Origin: Grifola frondosa
Lineage: Eukaryota > Basidiomycota > Agaricomycetes > Polyporales > Grifolaceae
Assembly (NCBI GenBank): GCA_001683735.1
Contig: LUGG01000004.1
Span: 1,364,001 to 1,428,000, forward strand
Reading direction: 5' to 3'
Length of the DNA: 64,000 nucleotides
The notes under the pieces were generated by a model, which was given only the letters and a program-made list of their open reading frames with translations, was not told the DNA's origin and did no database searches. Position numbers and translations under genes: made by a program. Positions 38,001 through 48,883 of the stretch are shown here, piece after piece. The stretch's first letter is position 1. Every line of letters starts with the position of its first letter.

Positions 38001-41000
38001 ATTGTACTTTGCAGACAAGGATGAGGTATTTAAACCACAATTCAGAAGTAAGGATGAGAGATTCAGACTTATAGCCAATAACCAGTGCAGGGGCTAGATT
38101 TTTCAAAATGATGGTAGAATTATTTCTGACACATGTACTAGGAGTAGGATTGGACCGTCGAGGTATTTATGGTGATACTGCTGGATACTATGGCACTGTG
38201 GAGCAACAGGGTCGGCTCACTTTACACATGCACATGTTAATATGGATTCAGGTGGATTAACTCCACAAGAGATTCGTGATCGCATTATGGATCCAAACTC
38301 TGATTTCCGAAACATATGGTGGAATATTTAGAGAGTGTACAAATTGGTGAATTTATGAATGGCACAATGGAAGATGTGAGGACAACAATTGAAGAACCAA
38401 TGCAGCCAATCCTGAGCGACATCCTCCTACTGAGTCTTTACCCATGCTCCACCTCCAAAATGTTCTAATAAAGATTGTCAAAATTGTAATGACTGTGAAA
38501 TTACAATAGCTGGTGGAAACATTCACTAATATTGTGGATGAGCTAATGTATTTATCTAACCGTCACTCATGTGAAATATCGGGATGGTGATAAAGATGGC
38601 AATTCTAGAGGTTGTATCAATAAGCTGGGTAACTGTAAAGCTAGATTTCCAAGGGAAACATATTTGGAGACTACGGTTGATCCTGCTACAGGTGCTCTTA
38701 ATATGAAAAAGGGGGAGGCATGGATTAATACTGTGACCCCAACGGTGACATATCTCTTAAGTGTAATACTGATGTCACAAGCTTACTTTCAGGCACAGCC
38801 ATCAAATCAGTAATTGCTTATGTTGCTGATTATATCACCAAAACCCCATTGAAGACACACATCATGTTTCAGGCTGTCCAAAAAGTATTTGATCGATATG
38901 CAGACATTGTGACAGGCGATCAGAGCAGTAAGGAAAAGGCTAGGTCACTTATTACCAAAATTGTTAACAGTTTGACAGCTAGTTCTGAAATAGGTGGACC
39001 TATGGCCTCGTTATACTTACTGAAACATAAGGATCATTATACAAGTCATAAATTCCGCATATGCTTTTGGAGAAGTTATATTAATCAGGTTAACTCTGCT
39101 TGGGAACAGCCTTCATGGATCAAACACCGGATAAAGTTGTTCTAGGTAATGTTAAAGGCAAGGTGGTGGCACTATCAGTATCAGACTATATTTATCGACC
39201 CTTGAAATATGATCACATATCATTATATGATTGGATCAGACGGGCCAATAAACAGAGAATATCCAAGAACAAAATTGTCAATGGTGATATTAACATAGCT
39301 GAAGATGGATGCGATGACTTTGAAGATAATTATGATATTAATCCTACATTTGATATCAATTATTCTCAATCTGTGTTGATGGGTGATAATGATGTGGATA
39401 CAATAGCTAATTATGATGATGAGAGTGAGGATGAACTCCTACTTACTTCTAAAAGTGCAAAAGAAGCTATACATATCTCAAATGCTGAATCACATAATAA
39501 AAATGAATCCAAGTATGCACCATTTACTCGTGATCATCCTCAATATCAGACACATCATGTTTCTTTATTACCAGAGGAAGACAGTTTTGTGCCTAACTTT
39601 GTAGGAGGATCATTACCCCGACGGGACACTGGCAACCGTGAAGATTATTGTATGACAATGTTAGCTTTATTTAAGCCATGGCGCACTGGTCATGACTAAA
39701 ACCTGACAAAGATTTGCAATGGAATGATATTTTCACAGAGCATACATTTGATGATCGTCAGTTAGAAATCATGAAATTCTTTCATATACGATATGAATGC
39801 AATGATGCAAGAGATGATTTTTGTGCCATGCGTAAACGTAATAATGGAAACAATGATCTTCCCTTTGAAGCAGATAATCAGTTACTTGATGACTTTGACA
39901 CTCAATATTTAAATGAAAGTAATGACATTTATGTACGGGAGTTAATGGACACTCTGAATGATAACTTTGGACTAATGTCAGTCAATCAGAGCTCACTCGA
40001 CAAAGTCACATGCTACAAGCTGAACGCATAATGTTAGGTGCTGGATGGATGGATCCAATGATTGATGGTTCTGACTCAGAGTCTAATCTAGTACCAGATC
40101 AATTTCAAAATGGAGATGGAAAAACAGCTACTGAATGGAAGACCTTGCTGGCAAACAAACGACAAGAAATTCTCAATGCACGAGAAGCTCAAGCAAGCCA
40201 GAAGAATCCTGTCAATCCAAAAACAGGCCTTCCAGAAAATAAGTTTGTTAACACCGTTGAAGTTATTGATCAATCTTATCTGGACAAATCTTTCAAAGCT
40301 AAGGACAAACATGCCCAAGCTCTTATTGATAATACAGTCAAGAAGTTCAGCCTGAATGAAGCTCAGGAACGTGCATTTAGAATTGTGGCCAATCATGCAT
40401 CTCAGCAAAGTGGCGAACAATTGAAAATGTATCTAGGCGGTATGGCTGGAACAGGAAAATCTCAGGTGATCAAAGCCTTGATACATTTCTTTGGTGAGCG
40501 TAAGGAGGGATATAGATTTATATGTCTTGCACCGACAGGCTCTGCTGCTGCATTAATTGGTGGATCAACTTATCATTCCATATTAGGATTACGTCAACAT
40601 GGTCAGAATCTGTAGCAACTTTACTTGCAGTCAGAGAGAGACTACAGAATGTTGAATATATATTCTTGGATGAGGTATCGATGGTTGATTGTAATAGCTT
40701 ATATACTATTTGTGAGAAAATGTGCAAAGCGCTCAAAAATGAAGGTCAACCTTTGGTGGAATCAATATGATATTTGCAGGTGACTTTGCACAGCTTCCAC
40801 CTCCAGTGAATAGCAACACTCTTTTCTCTACAAAGTGGGACGTGTGATACATACGACTAGTAGCTATACTCAACAGGAAGCCTCTATTGGTAAAGCACTC
40901 TGGCATCAGGTAACAACTGTTGTTATATTAAGAGAAAATATGAGACAGCGGGCACAAAATTCAGATGATGCTAAGTTGCGGACAGCATTGGACAATCTTC

Positions 41001-42316
41001 GGATAAGTCTTGCACAAAGGCAGATATAAAGCATATCAGTTCCCGAGTAGCTGGTCGTGGACCTGGTAAACCCAAGTTGAATCAACGCAAATTTAGAAAT
41101 GTGTCAGTTATCACTGCATGGAATGCACACAGGGATAAAATCAATGAGATGGGATGTGCTAGATTTGCGAGAGACATCACAACCATTGACTACATTCTAT
41201 TCCCTAGATAAATGGGGAACAGATAATGATGAGAAGGATAAAAAATCTAGAAAAAAGAAGGTAGACCCTAAACGATCATCCAATGTCATTGATCCTATTC
41301 TCAAGATGTCTATGGAATCTGTCTCATAATAGTACAGATAATCATGCTGGAAAATTAACATTATGCCTGGGTCTTCCAGTAATGATAAAGACCAATGAGG
41401 CAACAGAATGTTCAGTCACAAATGGTGCTGAAGGTATAGTGGTTGGATGGAAGTCACGTCCATTGCCAAATGATAAACTAGGGTTAGACACTCTATTTAT
41501 AAAATTAACTGCTGCACCAACATCGATTCAACTGGAAGGCTTGCCTGAAAATGTCATTCCAATAAGTCACAGCACTAAAAAGATACGATGCAAGATGCCC
41601 AATGGAAAGGAGCTTGCAATATCTCGGGACCAGGTGGCTGTAATTCCAAACTTTGCCATGACTGACTTTGGCTCTCAGGGTCGTACTCGTCTCAATAATG
41701 TTTGTGACTTACAGAATTGCAGATCTCATCAGTCTATTTACACTTGTTTATCTCGTGGATCAACATATGAGGGAACAATTATTGTTCAACCTTTTGATGA
41801 ACGTAAAATGACAGGTGGTATCACTGGTAGTCTTAGACAAGAATTTCGTGAGCTTGAATTATTGGATGAGATAACAAAACTCGATACTTGAAGAAACTTC
41901 CAGCTAAAGTTACAGGCTCCACAAGAAATGCACTTATCCACTCGTTCAGAGCCTGGAAAGGTTCCCTCTTTGTACCTAAATCAATGCATGGAGCATTAAA
42001 ATGGACCAAATCTGAGCCATTTGAAAATGAGGAACCTGAATCAGAGTTGCCCTGGAACATTGTTACACGTCAGAAGGCAGACAAAAAGACTAAAAATCAA
42101 GAGCAACCTGAGGAGAAAATATCTTTACCTCGTGGTCAAAAGGATATTAGTCTTTTTGTAAGTGCTAAAGGCACCAGCACTTTAAACACCATAAGCATTG
42201 ATCAAGGTGGTCTTAAAAAGTGGCAAGCGCAAAAGAGATGTGAATCTGAAACTGTGGAAGACACAGATGAACGTAAAGTTAAAAAGTCTAGATTACATAG
42301 CAATCTGATTTATTAA
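35028..42316 (+). pseudogene. Helitron Rep-helicase gene, copy D
   Basis: Most complete copy of the transposase gene; it includes the C-terminus lost in A-C. From ATG 35,028: hydrophobic segment (YLWPATLCFGVVIW), 16-residue repeats (35,191-35,689), a conserved N-terminal region, a SAP-like stretch (LPGHSLKILCQSHGL, about 36,310), and a DUF6570-like domain (CAICG near 36,627; CFECN near 36,808; PMPKIY near 37,020). The Rep domain has HMHM at 38,225-38,236 and YVADYITK at 38,819-38,842. The PIF1-type helicase has GMAGTGKS (40,440-40,463), DEVSMVD (about 40,667-40,690), AGDFAQLPPP (about 40,777) and YTCLSRGS (about 41,737-41,760). A basic, charged tail ends at 42,316. At least fifteen one-base indels break the frame, most unique to this copy. 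Confidence 0.85.
35191..35689 (+). repeat. 48-bp minisatellite, copy D (about 10 units)
   Basis: Units of 48 bp, each with a 15-bp palindrome (TGCCCCATATGGGCA, TGCCTGATATAGGCA or the weaker TGCCCTTTGTGGGTA) plus the AGAGTAG/CTACTCT hairpin. The types are ordered: weak type first, then CATATG type, then GATATA type, suggesting local spread of variants. Confidence 0.85.
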
Positions 42317-42329
42317 CTTATGCTTCACC

Positions 42330-43147
42330 CATCGCTTTTCAGTGGGATGCTGACAACTATAGCTGTGCATAGATACTTTATTCTCTATCTTATTTTCAGT
42401 ATATGTGAATCTACAGAAAGGTGGATGTCAGAAGTGGTTAATCAGAATGGACTTTTGAGATCATTTACGCTGCATTTCAACGAGTAAGGGAGGGTAAATC
42501 AACCATGGAACAAGCCAGAGATTGCTTAAGGCAAATCTTACATAATATAGATGCAGAATCATTTCCACTCACAGGACATCGTGGCAGTGAACTTTTTTCA
42601 CTATTAAAATGTATGCTAGAAGTGAACGATGGCTGTGTTGAACGTACTCTTTGCTGTCAGCATTGTCATATTGACTTGGAAGCTGAAGAGGATAATACCA
42701 TTTTATGGGATTGCTCAAAAGTCATATGGAATGAATATCCTACAAAGCTTGGCTCACATAAAGAGAGGACTATAAAAGAGTGGCTTACTCCATTATTCAA
42801 CCGACCCATTGCTCAAAAATGTGACAAATGTAAAGGCAACATGTTTCAACGAGTTGAATTTCCACAAAATCCAAACTTTGTATGCTTTATTACTAATGGT
42901 ACACGTATTAAATTTAATCATATGATTAATCTGAATGAAGACACAGAGGCATACAGATTGTGTGGAATTATATACTTTGGTGATTTCCACTTTACATCCA
43001 GAATCATCGAGGCAGATGGTAAGACTTGGTATAATGAATGGTGTGGAATTAGGCAGAAGGTCAAAATTTCAAGGGAACATTGATGACATGGATGCAGCAA
43101 AGCTTAGTAGAGCTAAAAAGAGAAAGAGCAGTGTAGCATTATACTAA
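42330..43147 (+). pseudogene. C19/USP-like cysteine peptidase gene in the element
   Basis: Follows the helicase in the same direction, inside the element ends. ATG at 42,505 opens a 192-codon frame; N-terminal and C-terminal extensions lie in neighbouring frames. A cysteine box is readable at about 42,340-42,395 as WDADNYSCA, then after a one-base shift DTLFSILF, like the Cys box of ubiquitin-specific proteases. The middle has a HGxR..SE-type segment (FPLTGHRGSELFSLLKCML) and zinc-ribbon pairs CCQHC and CDKCKGN. The histidine box is YRLCGIIYFGDFHFTSRII (about 42,950-43,005), followed by WYN and, one frame over, GVELGRRSKFQ, giving the expected catalytic WYxDG. The C-terminus ends KRKSSVALY at 43,144. 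Protein or ubiquitin-like cleavage is inferred; animal Helitrons carry OTU cysteine peptidases in comparable positions. Only D retains this region. Confidence 0.65.
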
Positions 43148-43193
43148 GTTGTAATATCAATGTCAATGACTCAAATTTGTTTGTTGTATATAT

Positions 43194-43646
43194 TCAAGCT
43201 TGTAAAAATACTAATGTATTAGTTGAACCTACTGTTTCAATTTATAAATGTCAATGATCCATACTATAATTTTACAATTACTTATTTATAATGTATAACA
43301 ATGAATTGATAATCAATAGTTTAAATAATAAGTGTAGCACTTTGCAAAGGTGGGCATATTGTTGGGAGGGTAGGAGAAGGTCATTTAAAATATTTTTAAA
43401 TAAATATTATTTCAATAATTAATAGCTTATGTTTAATTAGCTTGTAAAAAAGTTAATTATTAATTAAACCTCTGTGCTTCAATTATGAATGTTAAAGGAT
43501 GTATACTATAATTCTATAATTATTTGTTTATAATGTGTAATAAATGAATTAATAATGAATAGTTTAAATAATAAGTTTAGCACTTTGCAAAGGTAACATA
43601 TTGTCAGAAGGGTAAAGAAGGTTATATATAATATTTTAAAATAAAC
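43194..43646. repeat. Two AT-rich tail repeats (copy D 3' end)
   Basis: Two diverged direct copies, about 43,194-43,425 and 43,437-43,646 (period about 243 bp), share AGCTTGTAAAAA, TTAAATAATAAGT and GCACTTTGCAAAGGT. Related to the inverted subterminal repeat at 30,882-31,040. Confidence 0.7.
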
Positions 43647-43676
43647 AAGACTAAATAATAATAAAATTAATCATTT

Positions 43677-43711
43677 TCCTCATCAATCGTACCTGCCATG
43701 CGAGCAATGGC
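43677..43711 (+). repeat. Internal inverted repeat and 3' hairpin (copy D)
   Basis: TCCTCATCAATCGTA (43,677-43,691), the inverse of the 5' end, is followed at 43,695-43,711 by GCCATGCGAGCAATGGC, a hairpin with a 5-bp perfect stem extendable to 7 bp with one bulge. The sequence CCCTCTAAAACCCAAG then leads to the junction with E near 43,726. A CTAA lies a few bases after the hairpin but is not the junction. Confidence 0.65.
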
Positions 43712-43726
43712 CCTCTAAAACCCAAG

Positions 43727-45632
43727 TTGAATGACTTAGAACATTGGCCTTCATCTTAGACATACCAGAAACCTGAACCTTACGATGCAATGATTATGTT
43801 TGACCCGAGCAATAAGCATTTTCTCAGTCCATGTTAAATTTTGAAGCTGAGATGGTACTTCTCCGATCCATAAACCATTTCCAAAGCATCTGGTGGACAA
43901 ATTCCTTTTTCCATATAACTGTTACATTCAAAACATATGGCTTCACAGTTTGGCAAAAGTAATGGACCAGCTATTTCTTTGACAGGGTCATCCTCTGAAT
44001 GGCGTTCCAATCTTGTCATGGGTTGATCAGGTGTTAGAATAGTCATGTTGAATTTATAATCAGCCAGTTTTTTCATTTTTGAAGAGAGACTTAATCTTCC
44101 GCAAATAGCACAGCCAGACTCAGCAAACTTATCAGGATTAATGTCTTGAACAAATCCCTCAATTGTAGAGTGTAGCAAACTAGAATCAGGAGTTTCAGGT
44201 GGAAACTTAAATTTAGTTTGATTATTTGAAGTATATTGCAATTGTGTCCGATGATGATGTACTCGCTCAAGATTGCTTTGAATAGATTTGATCTTTGTAT
44301 ATACAGATACAAAGTCTGGACATGTATCACATACATGTTGTAGTAAAACCTCTTGCATTGCTGCCTTTTTCTTAGATGTTCTGGTAGGAACAAATAAACC
44401 ATGTGATTGACATAATATTTCCAATGAATGACCTGGTAAACGTGTGGCTAATACTGCCAAAGAAACATTTGCCATCACAGTATCTGTCTCCTTATTCATA
44501 TCAGATAATACAGATTTAGGACCATAAGTTGTGAACTTATACCGAGCATTATCAGTTAACAATGTTGTATCTTCTACATAAGGCCGAATTTCATCTGAAG
44601 ACCAAGTGCGAGATTTTTTTGCTACTGATGCAGCACCACCCACTTGTTGCATGTTAGAAAATGATTTAATATATACTTTAATAGGTTTGTGTGAGTAGTG
44701 AACTGTATACACCAATCTATCAAGTAAACATATAAATCCATGTTTTTGTTTATGCAAAACAACAAAATCATGTCGCCGATAAACATGACGATAAAAGAAA
44801 ATTTTGACTTCCAGAATTAAATCTGACACTGACATGTAATAAGAAGCTATTGAATGTAATAAAGGTGAACATAATAATATAGATGTAGGCCGTATTACTA
44901 TAGAGATACATTCTTGCATGATAAGTTTTATCATATTATCATTACAATCGGCTATATCTGTCACGTGATATAGACGATATTGAGCGATAACCTCATCCCT
45001 AGTGAAATACATCATTATCTCTCTTCTATATATGAATGCCTTGGTTGCATTTATAATAATGGTGGTCTTTACTCTGCCTATATTAGGCATGGTCGTATTT
45101 TTGAGAGTAGCCATCTCTACTCTACCCACAGGGGGCACGGTCGCATACTTGAGAGTAGCCGCCTCTACTCTGCCTATATCAGACAGGGTCGCATACTTGA
45201 GAGTAGTCACCTCTACTCTGCCTATATCAGGCATGGTCAAATACTTGAGAGTAGCCGTCTCTACTCTGCCCATATGGGGCACGGTCAAATACTTGAGAGT
45301 AGCCATCTCTACTCTGCCCATATGGGGCACGGTCAAATACTTGAGAGTAGCCGTCTCTACTCTGCCATCAGGCATGGTCATATTTTGAGAGTAGCCATCT
45401 CTACTCTGCCCATATGGGGCACGGTCAAATACTTGAGAGTAGCCGTCTCTACTCTACCCACAAGGGGCACGGTTATATTCTTCATAGTGGCCGCCTCCAC
45501 ATAATTTTTAAGCGATATCAATCGCCTGGTGTCTGTGAAAGATGTGTCATATTTAATGTCAACATTGCAAGACCATATGACTACACCAAAGCACAGAGTG
45601 GCAGGCCATAGATAGAACCAATGAATACGCAT
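43727..45632 (-). pseudogene. Helitron Rep-helicase N-terminal part, copy E
   Basis: Best preserved version of the N-terminus. ATG at 45,632 opens a frame with the hydrophobic segment YLWPATLCFGVVIW and the first 16-residue repeats; one lost base near 45,385 moves it into a 515-codon frame (45,381-43,834) that runs through the remaining repeats, the conserved N-terminal region, the SAP-like stretch (LPGHSLEILCQSHGL), HVCDTCP, and the DUF6570-like start (CAICG, CFECN, GICPPDAL). A second one-base loss near 43,880 ends it. The gene is cut at FSHSI by copy D. Its long intact frame shows that the minisatellite was translated in the ancestor. Confidence 0.8.
45074..45471 (-). repeat. 48-bp minisatellite, copy E (about 8 units)
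   Basis: Coding array giving peptides such as GRVETATLKYLTVPHM and GRVEAATLKYATVPPV. Both palindrome types are present, CATATG-type and GATATA-type, as in D. Confidence 0.85.
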
Positions 45633-46230
45633 GTTGAGTTAATGATGTTGGAAGAGCAACTGTCAAAAGAAAGTGTAAAGGAAAGACGACACCAAACTGG
45701 TCAATGGATCAAAAACTTATTTAAGCTCCGCAATCCGGATAACTCCGTCTCAATCCAATTGAAGGAATGTTAAAGAAAATCATATTTAATCTACATCTGA
45801 GCCACTACGTTCCAAGATAGAATTTAAGCATTGTCAATAGAAGCAAGATTTGATGAAGATGCTTGAAAGTAAATTGCCAATTTGCTAAATGTCTAAGTGC
45901 TCAATAGGTGTGCAGAAGTCCAAATGGATAAGTGCCTGGTGGAAACCGACAGTCACTGACCAAATGAAAATGTAGCTCTGGTCATCGACATGTCCATTTG
46001 GATATGTCGACAATCAAAGGTATGTCATCCAGCTAGGCCCATCTGTCTGAGCTCATCATCAAAACAATTCTTGTCATTGATTCGCCATGTTTCCACCTTC
46101 TGCACATTCACCTTCTTTGGTTTGCATGTGTGCACATGCCCATGTGTCTACCTTTCGATATCAACACTGCACGACTGCACACAGCATCACCAGCAGTGGA
46201 TCAGTAATACGTTCAGATGCACATGCCCCT

Positions 46231-46484
46231 GCAAAGTCATGTTAACTTTTGGATTGGTTAGTGGTGAGCGACGTGAAGTGCGTGACCGTGGGAAAGCTGG
46301 GAAGAGTTTGCAGCAGGTGTCATTGATAGTATTCCTCATCATTTGTAACCCTTTACATGTGGGCATTGGGCCCTATTCGATTGCTCACCCGCTTGTTCTC
46401 TACAAGTCACTGACAATATCCCATAAGGTTCATGCTTGCAATTTGGCAAGGACTACGTTACTATTCCATGACAATGTATGAACA
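46231..46484. other. Unassigned spacer after copy E
   Basis: About 250 bp between the fading end of copy E and the stop codon of the next gene. An open frame on the plus strand runs through it (to 46,481) but starts in repeat sequence and shows no domain. I see nothing else. Confidence 0.4.
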
Positions 46485-48880
46485 CTACTTAGAATACGCT
46501 AACAGAACAATAGCATACAGGTTCATACTGATCGCATCCTTTGTGTATAACCCAACAGAGTGAAAAACAGTCACCAAAGAATCAGGAGGAAGATCCTTCT
46601 TCAATCGTGGACAATCCTTGTGAATCGTCTCCCAGTTAAGGGTGGTCGATGGCTTCTTGGTCTTCTTCATGAGTTCACGGGCATCATAAATAATGACTGA
46701 GAATGAAAACGATTAGAAACACATTAACTTATTCAAAGTAATTCTTACCTTCATCCGTTGTAAAAAGACCAGGCTTATCCAGAAGACCATAGAGAGGTCC
46801 AGTATGACCCAGATCAGAAAATGCAGAGCGCTGTTGAGTGATCTTCTTGGTAGGACTGACACACATCCCTCCCGAATGGGGGCGTCACCATGCTTCCGTT
46901 CGCTATCTAATATCACAGCATCAAATCAAAGTAAAACAAGGAGTAATTGAGGACATACCAAGATTGACAGGAATGGTCTTGAACGTCACTGCATTCTGCC
47001 AGGTGGGTATGGTGAGCTGGCACATGTTAAAAATGGTCCCATAGAAATTGATGGCCCGCTCCCACTCGTCCTTGACTGGGTGGATACTAATATCCTTGAC
47101 ATAATAACCCTTTAATCCAATCGGGCGAGATTGCATAAGATTACTCTCCTGCACGACACCAACAGTCATGGCCATGATGCGCTGAGCTGAGCTATCCAAG
47201 ACCGTGTTGCAAATAACATTGGATCTAAAACAAGTCAGAAATAAATATCGATGATTAGTTAAGGTCACCTACTTGTCACCACTCAAAACAGTAGCACTGA
47301 AACCTGCCTTATCAGCCCGAGCAGGGTTGAATATCCAGGGCGTCTTCACAAAAGTGATGACCTGCAACATGGCCCTGGAAACCATGAGATAAATAACAGA
47401 CGATATATTTGCAAACTTACTTTTGGTTGACTTCATAATTCTTGAGAATATACGGCGTGTACATGACAGTGTGAACCTCCTGGAAGGACACGTAGCAGCA
47501 AGAACTATAATAAAGTATTAATAAGATACATAGCCCTTAAATATAATATATATATACATACTTTAATTTCGGCAGACCCTTATATGTGCGTCCCAAGGTG
47601 GGATCCAGGTTGTTGTCAATCTCCACGCCATCCCTAAGGAACAAAGGTTAAATATATAAATCAAAATAAAGGAGAAAACATACAGCTTGTCAGCGATCGT
47701 GGTGACGCTGTATAGAAATAAGTATTAAATGTTAAATTGGACTCAAGAGAAAAAGATAAATTACGGAGTTTTTGTAGAGTCCTTAATGGGGGATTTGCGA
47801 CCTTTCTTGACACTGTGCTATAATCATTAGAAACACGTTATGGAAAAAATTGAAAACCCACGGGGTTTGAGGTAAATCCTCCTCGTCAGTCTCCTCTTCA
47901 ATGTCCTCAGCTAGCTGTTCCTCCATGGTCCGTTCATCATCATAGTCCTGCACTGACTCATCTCCAGACTCAGAAAGGTCATGGCTTTCTTGCCATGCTT
48001 GCTAAAGCATATAGTCAGATCAATGCAAAAGAAAGAACAAAGCAAACACCTACCGTGACCTCACTTCAAGGTCCAGGAAGGGGTTATTGTCACTATCAGA
48101 CATGACTTCAGCCTTCCGCGACTTGACCCTATGAAACACTTAGAATTATACCATGCTAAAACAATGACAGAACTCACATATTTCCTGCTCTGGTTCTTTT
48201 AACGGGAGAGGAACTAGCAATCAATATGAATGTCAAAGAATCTCACTTTAATCATAGGGACACACGTACAGTTCCGATTGCTCAATATCATCATCATCCG
48301 AGTCTACCTGGACTCTGCCTCACTTCTGAACCACCTTACGTGGAGAAGGTGATTGAGGCGAGAGAGGTGCACTGGTCCCCTTCCTAATAAGCAGCTTAGT
48401 GAGTAACCATATATATACTGTAAAAAGACATACTTTTTAATAGGACTCTGAGGAATACGCTCAATATCCCATTCGGGACTATGAAGGATATGTTAATAGT
48501 TAATATTCAAGATCAATAAAGACATACCTTTCACGACGAGGTCTTACCTCCTCATCAGAAGAGCTGAGTCAATGGTAATAAGTACGTGTAACAATGATAA
48601 GCATCAGCATCTGACTCACACAACGTTTTTCACATCCCCTGCATTAACAAGAGAAGACTTGGTGGCTACGTCACTGCAAAGAGATAAGTCTGAGAGATAT
48701 TTACATTAAAAGGCACGTACATGGAGTCTGCAACTTTCTCGGATGACTTGACGGGCTTTGGTTTAGCATGACGACTATAAGTAAGAATATTAGTTCAATA
48801 ACAAGATAATATAACGATCACAAGGCATACCTTGTAGCAGCCACACTAAGACGACCACGACCGGACACTGGGGAGGCATA
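46485..48880 (-). CDS. Intron-rich gene of unknown function
   Basis: Minus-strand gene with about a dozen short exons separated by approximately 50-nt GT..AG introns, ending at a stop at 46,485. The N-terminal half (48,880-47,760) is disordered and charged: RGRLSVAATS, Ser/Pro-rich pieces, then an acidic block (EDIEEETDEEDLP near 47,890). The C-terminal half is globular: DNNLDPTLGRTYKGLPKL (about 47,600), CCYVSFQEVHTVMYTPYIL (about 47,480), VKTPWIFNPARADKAGFSA (about 47,310), then a large exon (47,225-46,970) with SNVICNTVLDSSAQRIMAM and SIHPVKDEWERAINFYGTI. I do not recognise a named domain; I recall similar text from unnamed multicopy basidiomycete proteins. Start uncertain. The first exon faces the next gene. 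Confidence 0.55.
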
Positions 48881-48883
48881 ACA

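Larger units (their letters stand above)
30427..43726 (+). mobile_element. Helitron-type element, copy D (both ends present)
   Basis: 13.3-kb inverted copy and the only one with both termini. The 5' end is TACGATTGATGAGGA at 30,427. Near the 3' end the inverse, TCCTCATCAATCGTA, ends at 43,691 and is followed by about 35 bp with a small hairpin before the flanking element E resumes. The flanks (C left, E right) rejoin the sequence seen uninterrupted at 9,293/9,294 of copy A (GGGGAT|TGAATG), a TT site, with no target duplication. The order inside is iteron site, MITE, C-rich segment with palindromes, small ORF, Rep-helicase, cysteine peptidase, tail repeats, inverted end, hairpin. An internal inverted repeat followed by a 3' hairpin is the arrangement described for Helitron2/Helentron elements. 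Confidence 0.85.
43727..46230 (-). mobile_element. Helitron-type element, copy E (older, 5' part only)
   Basis: Minus-strand relative of A-D with several percent divergence. On the left it starts exactly where C stops, interrupted by D. It contains the Rep-helicase N-terminus, minisatellite and upstream region, then a degraded version of the palindrome segment (about 45,890-46,075: GTCATCGACATGTCCATTTG with its inverse). It lacks the approximately 530-bp segment with the small ORF present in A, B and D. Similarity fades around 46,080-46,230; no 5' terminus, iteron site or MITE is present. Confidence 0.75.

Noticed and set aside
43715..43718. CTAA after the 3' hairpin as a canonical Helitron CTRR end
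   Set aside because: The junction with copy E lies about 8 bp further on, the 5' end lacks TC, and the site is TT rather than AT.
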